Assembly (NCBI RefSeq): GCF_013522925.1
Contig: NZ_JAAMQU010000011.1
Location: 1-64,000 of the forward strand
Origin: Pseudomonas japonica
GTDB lineage: Bacteria > Pseudomonadota > Gammaproteobacteria > Pseudomonadales > Pseudomonadaceae
DNA: 64,000 nt
Direction: 5' to 3'
The position numbers and the translations under genes are program-made. Below are positions 17,188 to 27,400 of this stretch, one piece after another (position 1 is the stretch's first letter; each line of letters opens with the position of its first letter). Below the pieces are notes generated by a model. It was not told the DNA's origin. It saw only the letters and a list, made by a program, of their open reading frames with translations, and searched no databases.

Positions 17188-20100
17188 ATGATCGCCCAGC
17201 TGCACCCGGCCCCTGCGAAAGCCGACTACCGTGATTTTCTCCAAGCCTTGCGCGCCAGCGGCTTCCAAGGCGAAATCAGCGCCGACTACGCCAGCCGTAC
17301 CGTGCTGGCCACCGATAACTCGATTTATCAGCGGCTGCCCCAGGCCGCTGTGTTCCCCCGCGACGCCGACGATGTGGCGCGGGTGGCCCGGTTGATGGCC
17401 GAGCCGGCCTATCGGCAGATCAAGCTCACCCCGCGCGGTGGCGGTACTGGCACCAATGGGCAGTCACTCACCGACGGCATCGTGGTCGACCTTTCGCGGC
17501 ACATGAACCGCATTCTGGAAATCGACGTCCAGAACCGCTGGGTGCGTGTGGAGGCGGGCGTGGTGAAGGACCAGCTCAACGCCGCACTCAAGCCTCATGG
17601 GCTGTTCTTCGCGCCCGAGCTGTCCACCTCCAACCGCGCCACCATCGGCGGCATGATCAACACCGATGCCAGCGGCCAGGGCAGCTGCACCTACGGCAAA
17701 ACCCGCGACCACGTGCTGGAGCTGCATTCGCGCCTGCTGGGTGGCGAAGCGGTACACAGCCTGCCCATCGACGAGGCCGAACTGGAGCGCCAGTGTGCCC
17801 GCGAAGGCCGGGCAGGCGAGGTGTACCGCACCGCCCGAGAGATCAACGCCACCAAGGCCGCGCTTATCGAAGCGGTGTTCCCCAAGCTCAACCGCTGCCT
17901 CACCGGCTACGACCTGGCGCACCTGCGCGAAGCGGACGGCCGCTTCAACCTCAACAGCGTGTTGTGCGGCGCCGAGGGCTCGCTGGGCTTTGTGGTGGAA
18001 GCCAAGCTCAACGTGCTGCCCATCCCCAAATACTCGGTGCTGGTGAACGTACGCTACGGCAGCTTCATGGACGCCCTGCGTGATGCCCGCGCGTTGATCA
18101 AGCACAAGCCGCTGTCGATCGAAACCGTGGATTCGCGCGTATTGCTGCTGGCGATGAAAGACATCGTGTGGCATAGCGTGGCGGAGTACTTCCCGGCCGA
18201 CCCGGACCGCCCGACGCTGGGCATCAACCTGGTGGAATTCAGTGGCGACGAGCCTGCGGAAGTCGAGGCGCGGGTAGCGGCGTTCGTTGCGCACTTGCAA
18301 GCGGACCTGGGCGTAGAACGGCTTGGCCATACGCTGGCCGCCGGCAACGAAGCGGTGAACCGCGTGTACACCATGCGCAAACGCTCGGTAGGCCTGCTGG
18401 GGAACGTGGACGGTGAGATCCGCCCGCAGCCCTTCGTGGAAGATACCGCCGTGCCTCCGGAGCAGCTGGCGGATTACATCGCCGAATTCCGCGCCCTGCT
18501 CGATGGCTATGGCCTCACTTACGGTATGTTCGGTCATGTGGATGCGGGTGTACTGCACGTTCGCCCCGCGCTGGACATGAAGGACCCGGCCCAGGCCGCG
18601 CTGGTGCGGCCTATTTCCGATGCAGTCGCCGCGCTTACGCAAAAATATGGCGGGCTGCTGTGGGGCGAACACGGCAAAGGCGTGCGCTCGGAATACGTGC
18701 CGGCGTTCTTTGGCGAGCTTTACCCTTCGTTGCAGGCACTGAAAACAGCCTTCGATCCGTACAATCAGCTGAACCCCGGGAAAATCTGCACGCCGCTCGA
18801 CAGCACCGAGCCCTTGTTGAAAGTGGATGAGGTAACGTTGCGGGGCGATCTGGACCGCAGCATCGACGAGCGGGTATGGCAGAGCTACGGCACCGCCATG
18901 CATTGCAATGGCAATGGTGCCTGCTACAACTACGACCCCAACGACGCCATGTGCCCGTCCTGGAAAGCCACTCGCCAGCGCTCCCAGTCCCCGAAGGGCA
19001 GGGCGTCGCTGGTGCGCGAATGGCTGCGGCTGCAAGGCGAGGCCGGGGTGGACGTATTGTCACCAGCCCGTCGCCAGCCAGGCTTCTGGCAAACCCTGCC
19101 CCAGCGCTGGCGCAACAGCCGGGACAGCAAGGCCGGCCAGCAGGACTTCTCCCACGAGGTATACGACGCCATGGCCGGCTGCCTGGCGTGCAAATCCTGT
19201 GCGGGGCAGTGTCCGGTGAAAGTAAACGTGCCGGAATTCCGCTCGCGCTTCCTCGAGCTCTATCACACCCGCTACCTGCGCCCGGCGCGGGATTACCTGA
19301 TCGGTTCGCTGGAGTTCACCATTCCATACCTGGCAAGGGTGCCGGGGCTGTACAACGGCCTGATGAACGCATCCGTGATCAAGGGTGTGCTGGCGCGCCG
19401 CGTGGGCATGGTCGACAGCCCGTTGCTCAGCCGCTTCAACTTCCACGCCAGCCTGCGCCGCTGGGACGTGCAGCCGGCTACCCCGGCGAAACTGATCGGG
19501 CTGACCGAGGCGCAGCGTGCCCGCAGTGTGATCCTGGTGCAGGATGCGTTCACCCGGTATTTCGAAACCCCGTTGTTGGCCAACCTGATCGAACTGGTCT
19601 CGCGTCTGGGCTATCAGGTGTACCTGGCGCCGTTCTTTGCCAACGGCAAACCGCTGCACGTGCAGGGCTTCCTCGGCGCATTCAACAAGGCGGCCATTCG
19701 CAACGCCAGCCAGTTGCAGGCACTGAGCGCGTTTGGCGTGCGCATGGTCGGGCTGGACCCGGCCATGACGCTGGTGTATCGCCAGGAATACGCCAAGGTC
19801 CCGGGTATTGCGCAGCTGCCGAAAGTGGATCTGCCCCAGGAGTGGCTGCTGGACGCGTTGCCGGAAACGCTCGAGGCAAGCGTTGCGAAGCCTTACCGGC
19901 TGCTCGCCCACTGCACGGAAAAAACCAACGCGCCGGCGAGCACCAAACAGTGGGAGATGCTGTTCAGCCGCGTGGGCCTTACCTTGGCGACTCAGGCCAC
20001 CGGTTGCTGCGGCATGTCCGGTACCTATGGGCATGAAGCGCGTAACCAGGAGACCTCACGGACCATCTTCGGCCAGTCCTGGGCAGGGCAGGTGGCACCT

Positions 20101-20229
20101 TCGGCCGATGACAAGGGTGAGGCGTTGGCGACCGGGTATTCCTGCCGCAGCCAGACCAAACGCCTGGTCGGGCGTGAGCTGCGCCACCCGCTGGAAATCC
20201 TGCTGGAGCTGCAACGGGCGGCGGGTTGA
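17188..20229 (+). CDS. ydiJ: YdiJ-like FAD/Fe-S oxidoreductase (D-2-hydroxyacid dehydrogenase type)
   Basis: The 1013-residue protein joins an FAD-binding PCMH-type domain (PRGGGTGTNGQSLTDG, about residues 78-93), an FAD oxidase C-terminal domain, and a C-terminal iron-sulfur region. The 4Fe-4S cysteines are visible in CNGNGACYNYDPNDAMCPSW (about 573-592) and GCLACKSCAGQCPVKVNVPE (about 664-683), followed by a GCCGMSGTYGHE CCG-type motif. The size matches E. coli YdiJ (about 1018 aa), reported as a D-2-hydroxyglutarate dehydrogenase; D-lactate is another possible substrate. I chose the ATG at 17188 after a GAGGC site; the frame is open 34 codons upstream. Confidence 0.85.
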   Translation: MIAQLHPAPAKADYRDFLQALRASGFQGEISADYASRTVLATDNSIYQRLPQAAVFPRDADDVARVARLMAEPAYRQIKLTPRGGGTGTNGQSLTDGIVVDLSRHMNRILEIDVQNRWVRVEAGVVKDQLNAALKPHGLFFAPELSTSNRATIGGMINTDASGQGSCTYGKTRDHVLELHSRLLGGEAVHSLPIDEAELERQCAREGRAGEVYRTAREINATKAALIEAVFPKLNRCLTGYDLAHLREADGRFNLNSVLCGAEGSLGFVVEAKLNVLPIPKYSVLVNVRYGSFMDALRDARALIKHKPLSIETVDSRVLLLAMKDIVWHSVAEYFPADPDRPTLGINLVEFSGDEPAEVEARVAAFVAHLQADLGVERLGHTLAAGNEAVNRVYTMRKRSVGLLGNVDGEIRPQPFVEDTAVPPEQLADYIAEFRALLDGYGLTYGMFGHVDAGVLHVRPALDMKDPAQAALVRPISDAVAALTQKYGGLLWGEHGKGVRSEYVPAFFGELYPSLQALKTAFDPYNQLNPGKICTPLDSTEPLLKVDEVTLRGDLDRSIDERVWQSYGTAMHCNGNGACYNYDPNDAMCPSWKATRQRSQSPKGRASLVREWLRLQGEAGVDVLSPARRQPGFWQTLPQRWRNSRDSKAGQQDFSHEVYDAMAGCLACKSCAGQCPVKVNVPEFRSRFLELYHTRYLRPARDYLIGSLEFTIPYLARVPGLYNGLMNASVIKGVLARRVGMVDSPLLSRFNFHASLRRWDVQPATPAKLIGLTEAQRARSVILVQDAFTRYFETPLLANLIELVSRLGYQVYLAPFFANGKPLHVQGFLGAFNKAAIRNASQLQALSAFGVRMVGLDPAMTLVYRQEYAKVPGIAQLPKVDLPQEWLLDALPETLEASVAKPYRLLAHCTEKTNAPASTKQWEMLFSRVGLTLATQATGCCGMSGTYGHEARNQETSRTIFGQSWAGQVAPSADDKGEALATGYSCRSQTKRLVGRELRHPLEILLELQRAAG

Positions 20230-20286
20230 TTGATAGGCTGCGGCGTTCTGCTGTCCACACGTAATCACCCGTGACAGGAGAACGCC

Positions 20287-20877
20287 ATGGCCCATCCCCA
20301 TCAGGCCTTCATACATCCACTGGACGTTCCGCTCACCGTGGGCAACCTGCCCATGCTTGCCGATGGCAAGCTGGCCGTGGTCGAGGCGGTGCAGCTGGAA
20401 CGTAATGCCTGGGTGCCCAACAATCCGCGCCTACCGGTAATCGTCTACCGGCAGGTGCTGTCCCAGATCAGCGATCCCGCAGCGGCCTTTGAACAACTGT
20501 TCGAGGTCAATCACTGGCCCGCGCAGTGGCGCGACGGCGTGTTCACCTACCATCACTTCCACTCCACGGCCCATGAGGTGCTTGGCATCGCCGGTGGCGA
20601 AGCGCGGTTGGTGCTGGGTGGGCCGAATGGCTATCAAACCGAGGTGCGGGCGGGTGATGTGGTTTTGTTGCCCGCCGGTACCGGGCACTGCCAGCTCAGC
20701 GCCAGCAAGGACTTTCTTGTGGTGGGCGCCTATCCGGCGGGGGCTACTTTCGACATTTGTCGTGAAGCGCCAACCCCTGAACAGGAGCGCAATATCGCCG
20801 ACGCTACCTATCCCGCGTCAGACCCCGTGTTCGGCGCCCAGGGGCCGTTCCATCCACTGTGGTGGGGTGACTCATGA
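20287..20877 (+). CDS. Cupin-domain protein (YjlB-like)
   Basis: This 196-residue protein has a single central cupin barrel. Metal-binding-type residues occur in YHHFHSTAHEVLGIAGGEARLVLGG (split over about residues 86-115) and the second motif AGDVVLLPAGTGHC. The enzyme activity is unknown; YjlB-like cupins have no settled function. The stop overlaps the uvsE start (ATGA), so expression is coupled to DNA repair. A strong AGGAGAA site precedes the ATG. Confidence 0.8.
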   Translation: MAHPHQAFIHPLDVPLTVGNLPMLADGKLAVVEAVQLERNAWVPNNPRLPVIVYRQVLSQISDPAAAFEQLFEVNHWPAQWRDGVFTYHHFHSTAHEVLGIAGGEARLVLGGPNGYQTEVRAGDVVLLPAGTGHCQLSASKDFLVVGAYPAGATFDICREAPTPEQERNIADATYPASDPVFGAQGPFHPLWWGDS

Positions 20878-21899
20878 GCGAGGCACGGCTGGGCTTTGCT
20901 TGTATGTATCGCCATTCGCACCGCAGCCTGGCGACAAAGGAACTGGAAGCGATCGAGAAAGCGTTCAACCCTCGAACCACCACATTGCGTTGGATCAGCA
21001 GCGCCACGGTGGAAGCGGCCGGGGAAAAACTGCGCCAGCTGATCGAGCACAACCTCGATGCACAGCTTCGGCTGCTGGCCTATGTAGCCGAATTACCGCC
21101 GGCCCTGCGTATGTTGCGCCTGAGCAGCGACCTGTTGCCGTTGTATAGCCACCCCAGCGTAACGGCGTTTTATCAGGACCCAGCCCTGCAAGCGCATCTG
21201 CAGCAGCGCTTTATGGAAATTGGCGACTACGCGCGCGGCGCAAACATCAGGCTGTCCTTCCACCCCGGGCAATATTGCGTGCTGGGTTCCGACCGGCCCG
21301 AGGTGGTGGAAAACAGCCTGGCAGAGTTCGAGTACCACGCCGACATGATCCGCATGATGGGCTATGGCCAGCGCTTTCAGGACTTCAAATGCAACGTGCA
21401 CATTGCCGGCCGCCTCGGCGTGGAAGGGGTGCGGGCGGTGTGGCCCCGGCTGTCGGAGGTTGCACGCAATACCATCACCTTCGAAAACGAAGAGAAAACC
21501 TATGGCGTGAACGACTGCCTCGCCATCGCTGACCTGGCACCGGTAGTGCTCGACATCCATCACTGCTGGATCAACGAAGAGGTGTATATCCCTCCCGATG
21601 ACCCCAGGGTAAACCGCATCATCGACAGCTGGCGCGGCGTGCGCCCGGCCATGCATTACTCGCAACCGCCCGAACACCTGCAGGCGCTGGGGTTCGGGCC
21701 GGATGATCCGCTGGAAATACCCGCCCTGCTGGAGAAGGTCAACAAGCGCGACCTGTACGCACACAGTGCCCGCATGTGGAACCACAAAACCAACGAGTAC
21801 GCGCTGCAGTTCCTCGACCGTTTCGACATCATGTTCGAAGCCAAGGAAAAGAATCTTGCAACGCTGGAATTCTATCAGCGGTATTTGTTGCATAGCTGA
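20874..21899 (+). CDS. uvsE: UV damage endonuclease UvsE/UvdE
   Basis: UvsE is a metal-dependent TIM-barrel endonuclease that nicks 5' of UV photoproducts as an alternative to nucleotide excision repair. The 341-residue protein opens with the family motif LGFACMY. Metal-ligand strands are visible: LSFHPGQYCVLGS, CNVHIAGRLG, ITFENEEK, VVLDIHHCWINEE and AMHYSQP. Length is typical for the UvsE core. It overlaps the cupin gene by four bases. Confidence 0.9.
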   Translation: MSEARLGFACMYRHSHRSLATKELEAIEKAFNPRTTTLRWISSATVEAAGEKLRQLIEHNLDAQLRLLAYVAELPPALRMLRLSSDLLPLYSHPSVTAFYQDPALQAHLQQRFMEIGDYARGANIRLSFHPGQYCVLGSDRPEVVENSLAEFEYHADMIRMMGYGQRFQDFKCNVHIAGRLGVEGVRAVWPRLSEVARNTITFENEEKTYGVNDCLAIADLAPVVLDIHHCWINEEVYIPPDDPRVNRIIDSWRGVRPAMHYSQPPEHLQALGFGPDDPLEIPALLEKVNKRDLYAHSARMWNHKTNEYALQFLDRFDIMFEAKEKNLATLEFYQRYLLHS

Positions 21900-22096
21900 T
21901 CAGGAAACCAAGGGGGCGTGGCGGTGGAAAAATGACGCAATAGCGTTATCTACACGCCGCCGACCACCGTCCTTGCCCACTTCCCGCCGTTGGGCTATAC
22001 GGTTGGCCAGGACATTTCAGGCGTAAGCCTCAGGCTGTGGCGCGTCGCGAATTCGAGGGTCCGGTTGTTCAACCGACTCAACAAGGAAGCTAGCTC

Positions 22097-23587
22097 ATGG
22101 CTACTACTCGCCGTACCCTTCTTAAACTTTCCCTTGGCGCCGGCGCGGTGTGCGTGTTCGGTGGCATCGTGCCCGGCATGCGCCAATTGGCGGCGGCCAC
22201 CGTGCGGGTGCGCCGCAATGTGAACAACCTGGCGCCGAACGACCCCGACCTGGCGTGCTATCGCGACTTCGTGGGCATCATGAAAGCCAGGCCCGAGAGT
22301 AACCGGGTGAGCTGGATTGCCTTTGCCAACCAGCATGGCAACAACAACGCCTTCAACCTGTGCCCTCACGGCAGCTGGTATTTCCTGCCATGGCACAGGG
22401 GTTATCTGGAAATGTACGAACGGGCGGCGGCCTCGCTCACCGGCAACGCCAATTTCGCCATGCCGTACTGGGATTGGACAACCTTGCGCACCCTCCCGGC
22501 TGCCTTCACCGACCCGCTCTACAACGGCCAGCCCAACCCACTGTATGTACCCACCCGCAATACATTGACCGGCCCTTATGCACTGACCGACTCGCTCACC
22601 GGCCCGGGGGTAATGCAGAGCATCTATGCCGAAACCGTGTTCGAGGCCTTCGGCACCAGCCGCAACCCGGCGCAAAACAGTACCGATCCGTCATGGGTGC
22701 CGGCCGGTGGCGGCGTGCAGGGCATTCTGGAAAGTACGCCGCACAACAATGTGCACGACAACATCGGCGGCTACATGCCCAACCCCAATTCGCCATTGGA
22801 CCCGTTGTTCATGATGCACCACGGCAACATCGACCGGATCTGGCTGTGGTGGAACACGCTCGGCCGGCAGAACAGCACCGACCCGCTGTGGCTGAACATG
22901 AATTTCCTCAAGCATTACATCAACCCGCAGGGCACGTTCTACAGTCGCGTAGTAAAGAACATGCGTTCCACGATCAACATGGGCTACACCTACGACAGCC
23001 TGCCTACCACCAAGGCAAAAAGCGCTGTTACCAACGAAGCCACCGCCGCCGCCGCATTGTTGAGTATTCGCGACCGCAACGTGGCGGCATTGCTGGACCC
23101 CAGCCAGCCCTCGAACCTGAAACGCGTGAAGAAGACCAAACCCGGGATAGCGAAGCTGACCGACCCATTGGATGTGCCCTTGACCGCGCCGGGGTCCACA
23201 CTGGATGCGGTGATCGCCGGCACCGACACCCCGCCCAATAACCGGGAGGTGTTCGCGGTGCTGCGCGATATTGTGATGGGTGAGAACGTGAACACCTTCC
23301 GCGTGTTCATCAACCTGATGGAAGCCAGCCTGGACGTGCCGGACAGCGACCCGCACTTCGTGCGGACGGTGTCGTTCCTGCGCCATACGATGGCGGGGCA
23401 TGCCGGCCATGGTGGGGCGCTGTCGACACAGGTCAACCTCACGGCAACGGTACGCCGGTTGGCCCAGGCTGGCCTGCTGACCGGGGACCAGATCACGGTG
23501 CAGATCGTGCCCGTGCCCGCTCCGGGCGTGGCTGCCTCGCAGGTGGGCACGGTAACGCCGGGGTCGGTGGAAATTGTTTTCGTTTAG
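22097..23587 (+). CDS. Tat-exported tyrosinase (type-3 copper monooxygenase)
   Basis: Tyrosinase hydroxylates monophenols and oxidises diphenols to quinones with a binuclear copper site. The 496-residue precursor has a twin-arginine-type signal (TTRRTLLKLSLGAGAVCVFGG). CuA ligands are His80 (FANQHG), His91 (CPHGSWYFLPWHRGYL) and His100. CuB ligands are His216 and His220 (HNNVHDNIGG) and His241 or His242 (FMMHHGNIDRIWLWW). Cys89 next to His91 fits the CxH thioether pattern. A C-terminal beta-rich domain (about 370-496) follows. An AAGGAAG site precedes the ATG. The next gene begins inside its 3' end. Confidence 0.92.
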   Translation: MATTRRTLLKLSLGAGAVCVFGGIVPGMRQLAAATVRVRRNVNNLAPNDPDLACYRDFVGIMKARPESNRVSWIAFANQHGNNNAFNLCPHGSWYFLPWHRGYLEMYERAAASLTGNANFAMPYWDWTTLRTLPAAFTDPLYNGQPNPLYVPTRNTLTGPYALTDSLTGPGVMQSIYAETVFEAFGTSRNPAQNSTDPSWVPAGGGVQGILESTPHNNVHDNIGGYMPNPNSPLDPLFMMHHGNIDRIWLWWNTLGRQNSTDPLWLNMNFLKHYINPQGTFYSRVVKNMRSTINMGYTYDSLPTTKAKSAVTNEATAAAALLSIRDRNVAALLDPSQPSNLKRVKKTKPGIAKLTDPLDVPLTAPGSTLDAVIAGTDTPPNNREVFAVLRDIVMGENVNTFRVFINLMEASLDVPDSDPHFVRTVSFLRHTMAGHAGHGGALSTQVNLTATVRRLAQAGLLTGDQITVQIVPVPAPGVAASQVGTVTPGSVEIVFV

Positions 23588-24029
23588 CCGGGCACTGCTG
23601 TTGCTGGCCGGCCTGGGAGGTGCTTCCGCCCAGGCCGCAACAGCCACACTCGCTGCGCCTGGGGTGATCTGCCGGCGCTATCCGGTAGAAACCTTGCAAA
23701 GCCTGCGCAACGGCGATACACGGCTGGTTGTGGTGGTGCAGGCATTCACCCCGCCTACCACCGGCCCGGCAGGCCTGGCGGTGTGGCTGGCCCCGCCGGG
23801 CGGAACCGAAGTGGAACTTGCCCGCCTGGCCATCCATCCGCGCCAGGCTTATCAGGCCTACGAGCGTGTACGCTGGCAGCGCTTTCTCGTATCGCTCGCG
23901 GCCCACGCCGGGCAACTGCATGACGATAACCCGCTGTGCATCAAGGTAGGGTTTGCGCTGAGCGCTTCGCAAGGGCAGGGCGGGGTGGTGTTTGATCTGG
24001 AGGTGATAGGCGCGGGCGATGGTCGGTGA
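23574..24029 (+). CDS. Small secreted protein coupled to tyrosinase (candidate partner)
   Basis: This 151-residue protein starts at a TTG that overlaps the last 14 bases of the tyrosinase gene, so translation is probably coupled. A clear signal peptide (SRALLLLAGLGGASAQA) predicts export. The mature part is beta-rich with two cysteines and no recognisable catalytic motif; a strand pattern VVVVQAFTPP...GLAVWLAPPGG recalls beta-sandwich domains found at the C-terminus of some tyrosinases. It may be a caddie-like copper carrier or inhibitory lid, but it shows no copper-binding His or Met cluster. The role is inference from overlap only. Confidence 0.65.
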   Translation: MFSFSRALLLLAGLGGASAQAATATLAAPGVICRRYPVETLQSLRNGDTRLVVVVQAFTPPTTGPAGLAVWLAPPGGTEVELARLAIHPRQAYQAYERVRWQRFLVSLAAHAGQLHDDNPLCIKVGFALSASQGQGGVVFDLEVIGAGDGR

Positions 24030-24102
24030 GCGAAACGGCAACTGAGCTTGTACAGACTCCTCAGATAGCTACAGTTGCAGCGACAGCATACGGAGGTAAG
24101 CG

Positions 24103-24348
24103 ATGCGTACGGTATCAATTCTCACACACGATGACGGGCAAACGATCATGCTCCCCGAAGAAATGGCTTATATGGACGTCTCCGAATTAGAGATCACCCG
24201 TATAGGAGACACGATTACACTGCGCCCGATACGCCCTGATTGGCCCTCATTTGCTAGGGTACCGGTGGCTGATGCGGGCGCTTTTGAGGAGCGCACTGCT
24301 GTTATAGCCGATGAAGGTCGGTGCTCTTTGGTTCAACCCGGCGACTAG
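24103..24348 (+). CDS. vapB: Orphan VapB-family antitoxin (AbrB-type)
   Basis: This 81-residue protein has the AbrB/SpoVT-type swapped-hairpin DNA-binding N-terminus (IMLPEEMAYMDVSELEITRIGDTITLRP, split over about residues 15-44) and a C-terminal tail typical for VapB, with ADAGAFEERTAVIADEGR. A strong GGAGG site precedes the ATG. No VapC PIN-domain toxin follows: the next 137 bases hold only a promoter and the start of the autotransporter gene. The gene may be a relict or an anti-addiction antitoxin. Confidence 0.82.
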   Translation: MRTVSILTHDDGQTIMLPEEMAYMDVSELEITRIGDTITLRPIRPDWPSFARVPVADAGAFEERTAVIADEGRCSLVQPGD

Positions 24349-24422
24349 CCAGAATGTGAGTAGATTTACGGTGGTTCCGGGGGCTTTCAAATATATCCGG
24401 ATTGCACCACTTTCTGAGTTTT

Positions 24423-24451
24423 TTGACACAATCCAATCCCCTGCCTATACC
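24423..24451 (+). promoter_or_regulatory. Sigma-70 promoter of the autotransporter gene
   Basis: TTGACA (24423-24428), a 17-base spacer and TATACC (24446-24451) match the sigma-70 consensus closely. It lies 35 bases before the chosen ATG at 24486. Confidence 0.75.
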
Positions 24452-24485
24452 TTCGCTTCCATACCTCAGCAGGCAGGGTAGCCCC

Positions 24486-27400
24486 ATGGATAGCCGCAGC
24501 CCTGGTCAGTCTCAGCAGTCGACCTCCTCTCACAAAGCCGTTTTCCACTCGTCCGCGTTTCAACCCCATCGCCTCAGCCTCGCGATCGTTGCCGCGCTGA
24601 GTTTCATGGCAGCCGATGGCGCCGCCGCTGCCGCAGGCAGTTGCGGCAGTGGCACCACCACCTTGAGTACACGTGTAACCGAGCCGTGCAATCTTGGCCG
24701 CAACGAGTCGCTCACGGTGACCGCCGACGGCGGTATCAAGGTGGCCGATGTGGCGGCGGTAGTGGTGCAACACGCAGTGCCCGGCCGTAACCAGATTTTC
24801 AACAGCGGCACGCTGGCTGGGGAAGAGGGCATCGTTATCTTCAATACGGTGTTTTCCGGAAAACTTCAGAACACCGCAACGGGCGTGATCGAGGGCATGA
24901 ACGAGGGCATTGTTCTGTCGGGAAGCACCTTCACGGGTAATGTGCTGAACGCCGGCACCATCACCTCCACCCAGGCCGCTGCGTTGAGCCTGGTCAACAG
25001 CACGGTGATCGGCAACCTCAGCAACAGCGGATTGCTCGCCGCCGAACGTAACGGGGCCTACGGGCGTAACGGCCTATTGATCAGCGGCAGCGAAATCACT
25101 GGCGACCTGCGCAACAGCGGCAGCATCGCCACCGGCTCGACCGCGCTGCATATCGAGAACAGCAAGCTGGGCGGCAGCCTCATCAACTCCGGCGATATCC
25201 GCGGTACGACTACACCGATGATCATCACCGGCAGCACCATCGGCGGCGACTTCATCAACTATGGGGCTATCTACGCCTCCGACCAAGGCAGCCGAATCTC
25301 TGGGACCACCATAGAGGGCCGCTTCGCCAATTATGGCTCTATCGGCTCGGGCATTACCGGCTTCGGCATCAGCGGCAGCACACTCAAGGGAGGGCTGCTC
25401 AACACTGGCCGGATCTATGGCGGCTCCAATGTGTTCATTCAGGACACGGTAATGGGCGGCTTCGAAAACTCCGGCACGATCGACAGCGGCACCGGCGCAC
25501 TGGATTTTGTGCGTAACACGGTCAATGGCAACTTCATTAACCGCGGTGAGATCACCACCAACAATACTGGCTACGCGGCGCTGGTCGTGACCGACACGAC
25601 TATCAGCGGCAGCCTGGTGAATCTCGGCTCGCTGTATGCAGGCAGGCATGGCGGCACGGCGATCCTCAGCGAGCGCGGCACCGTGATCGGCGGAGACTTG
25701 CTGAACACTGGCTTGATCGATGGTAGTAACGGGCTGGTGCTCACCGACATACGCATTGGCGGCGACCTGGCCAATACCGCAACCATCAGTACCCAACAGG
25801 ACATGGGGGAAGACGGGGATGCGATACAGTTGATCGGAGGCAGCATCGGCGGCGATTTGATCAACAGCGGTAGCCTGCAGGCCGGGCGGGACGCGATCTA
25901 CATCTCGGGCACGGACATCGGCGGTAGCTTGATCAATGCCGGCGATATCAAAGGTGAGAACGGGGCCTATATCCAGTTCGCGCGGATTGGCGGCGATGTT
26001 CAAACCTGGGGCAGCATCGCAGGTAGCGATCGTGGCCTGGTATTGGTCAATTCCACCGTCGAGGGTCGTGTTGTCAACGATGGTGACATTTCCGGCGGTG
26101 TTGATCCCTTCACCCTGCTGACTGTCACAGTGGGTGACGATGTGGTGAACCGGGGCCGCATCGTGGGCGGCTCCGGCGCTGCGATCAGTGGCAGCACCAT
26201 TGACGGCGACATCATCAACCAAGGCAGCATCCTGACTTACCTCTCGCAAACCAGCATTAATGACAGCGCCATCAAGGGCCGCTTCGCCAACTACGGCACC
26301 ATTGGCACACAGGGCGGTGACACGGCGTGGAGCGGCTTGAGCGTCAGCGGGAGCACAGTAGGCGGCGAGTTCACCAATGCCGGCAAGATCATCGGCGCAG
26401 GCACTAGCTACGCCCTCGACATCAGCAACTCCACGCTCAGCGGCCCCCTGGTCAACCGTGGCAGCATCACCGGCGCCCGGGCGCTGAATGTCACGGACAG
26501 TACGCTGGCGAGCGTGACTAACACTGGCACCCTCAAGGGCCGCGAGCGCGGCGTGTCGGTGCAGGGAGAAAGCGAGCTTGCAGGCGGCCTGGTGAATGCC
26601 GGCCTGATCTCCGGTAGCGAGTATTCCCTTTATGTCGACCCCGCCAGTACGTTGAACAACCTGTACATCGCTGGCAACGACACCGCGCGCTTTGCCGGGG
26701 AGGTGTACGCGCCGAACACCACCGCCACCCTCTACAGCGACGCCACCTATAGCTTGCGCGCCCGGGATCGCTGGACAGTAGACAGCTTCATCAACCGAGG
26801 CACCCTGGTACTGGCCGCGTCCACCAGCCGCAGCGCCACGCCGGCGACCATCACCGGGGACTACAGCCAGCGCAATGGGGGGGTGTTGCGCACCGAGGTG
26901 CTGGACCAGGCGCACTACGGCAAACTGGTGGTGACCGGTACTGCTACATTGCCGAGCCAGGCGCTTATCGACGTGGACGTTGCCAATGCCAGCCAGCCCT
27001 TCCGTGTAAGCCAGCTTCAGGATGTGCTCAGCGCCGGTACGCTGAAGTCCGATGGCACCTTTGCGGTAAGCGGCAACTCGGCGCTGTTCGATTTCGGCGC
27101 AGTGAAAGACGGCAACACGGTGGACCTTACCCTCGCGGCCAAGTCTGCCACCGGAGCCCGCGCGGCGGTCGCCAGCAGTGGTCTTGCTTCCGCAGCTGGA
27201 GTAGCGGGCGTATTGGATGCCGAGTTTGCCAAGGGTTCGTCGAGTAGCCTGGCGCCCTATTTCGTTTCGGCGACCAGCACGGCCCAGGTGGCCAATGCCT
27301 TGAGCCAGACCCTACCGTTGGGCAATGCCAGCCTGCGGGCGAGCCAGGCCGCGTTGGGCGAAATATCCCAGGCGTTGCAGGAACGGTTGGTGCCAGTGAC

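Noticed and set aside
24780..26580. CRISPR-like array
   Set aside because: The repeats are degenerate, in frame and inside a protein-coding passenger domain; no identical direct repeats with unique spacers exist.
25074..26915. A 613-codon minus-strand open frame opposite the autotransporter
   Set aside because: The repetitive, GC-biased passenger sequence keeps the reverse frame open; its translation is an Asp/Ala-rich repeat without any recognisable domain.
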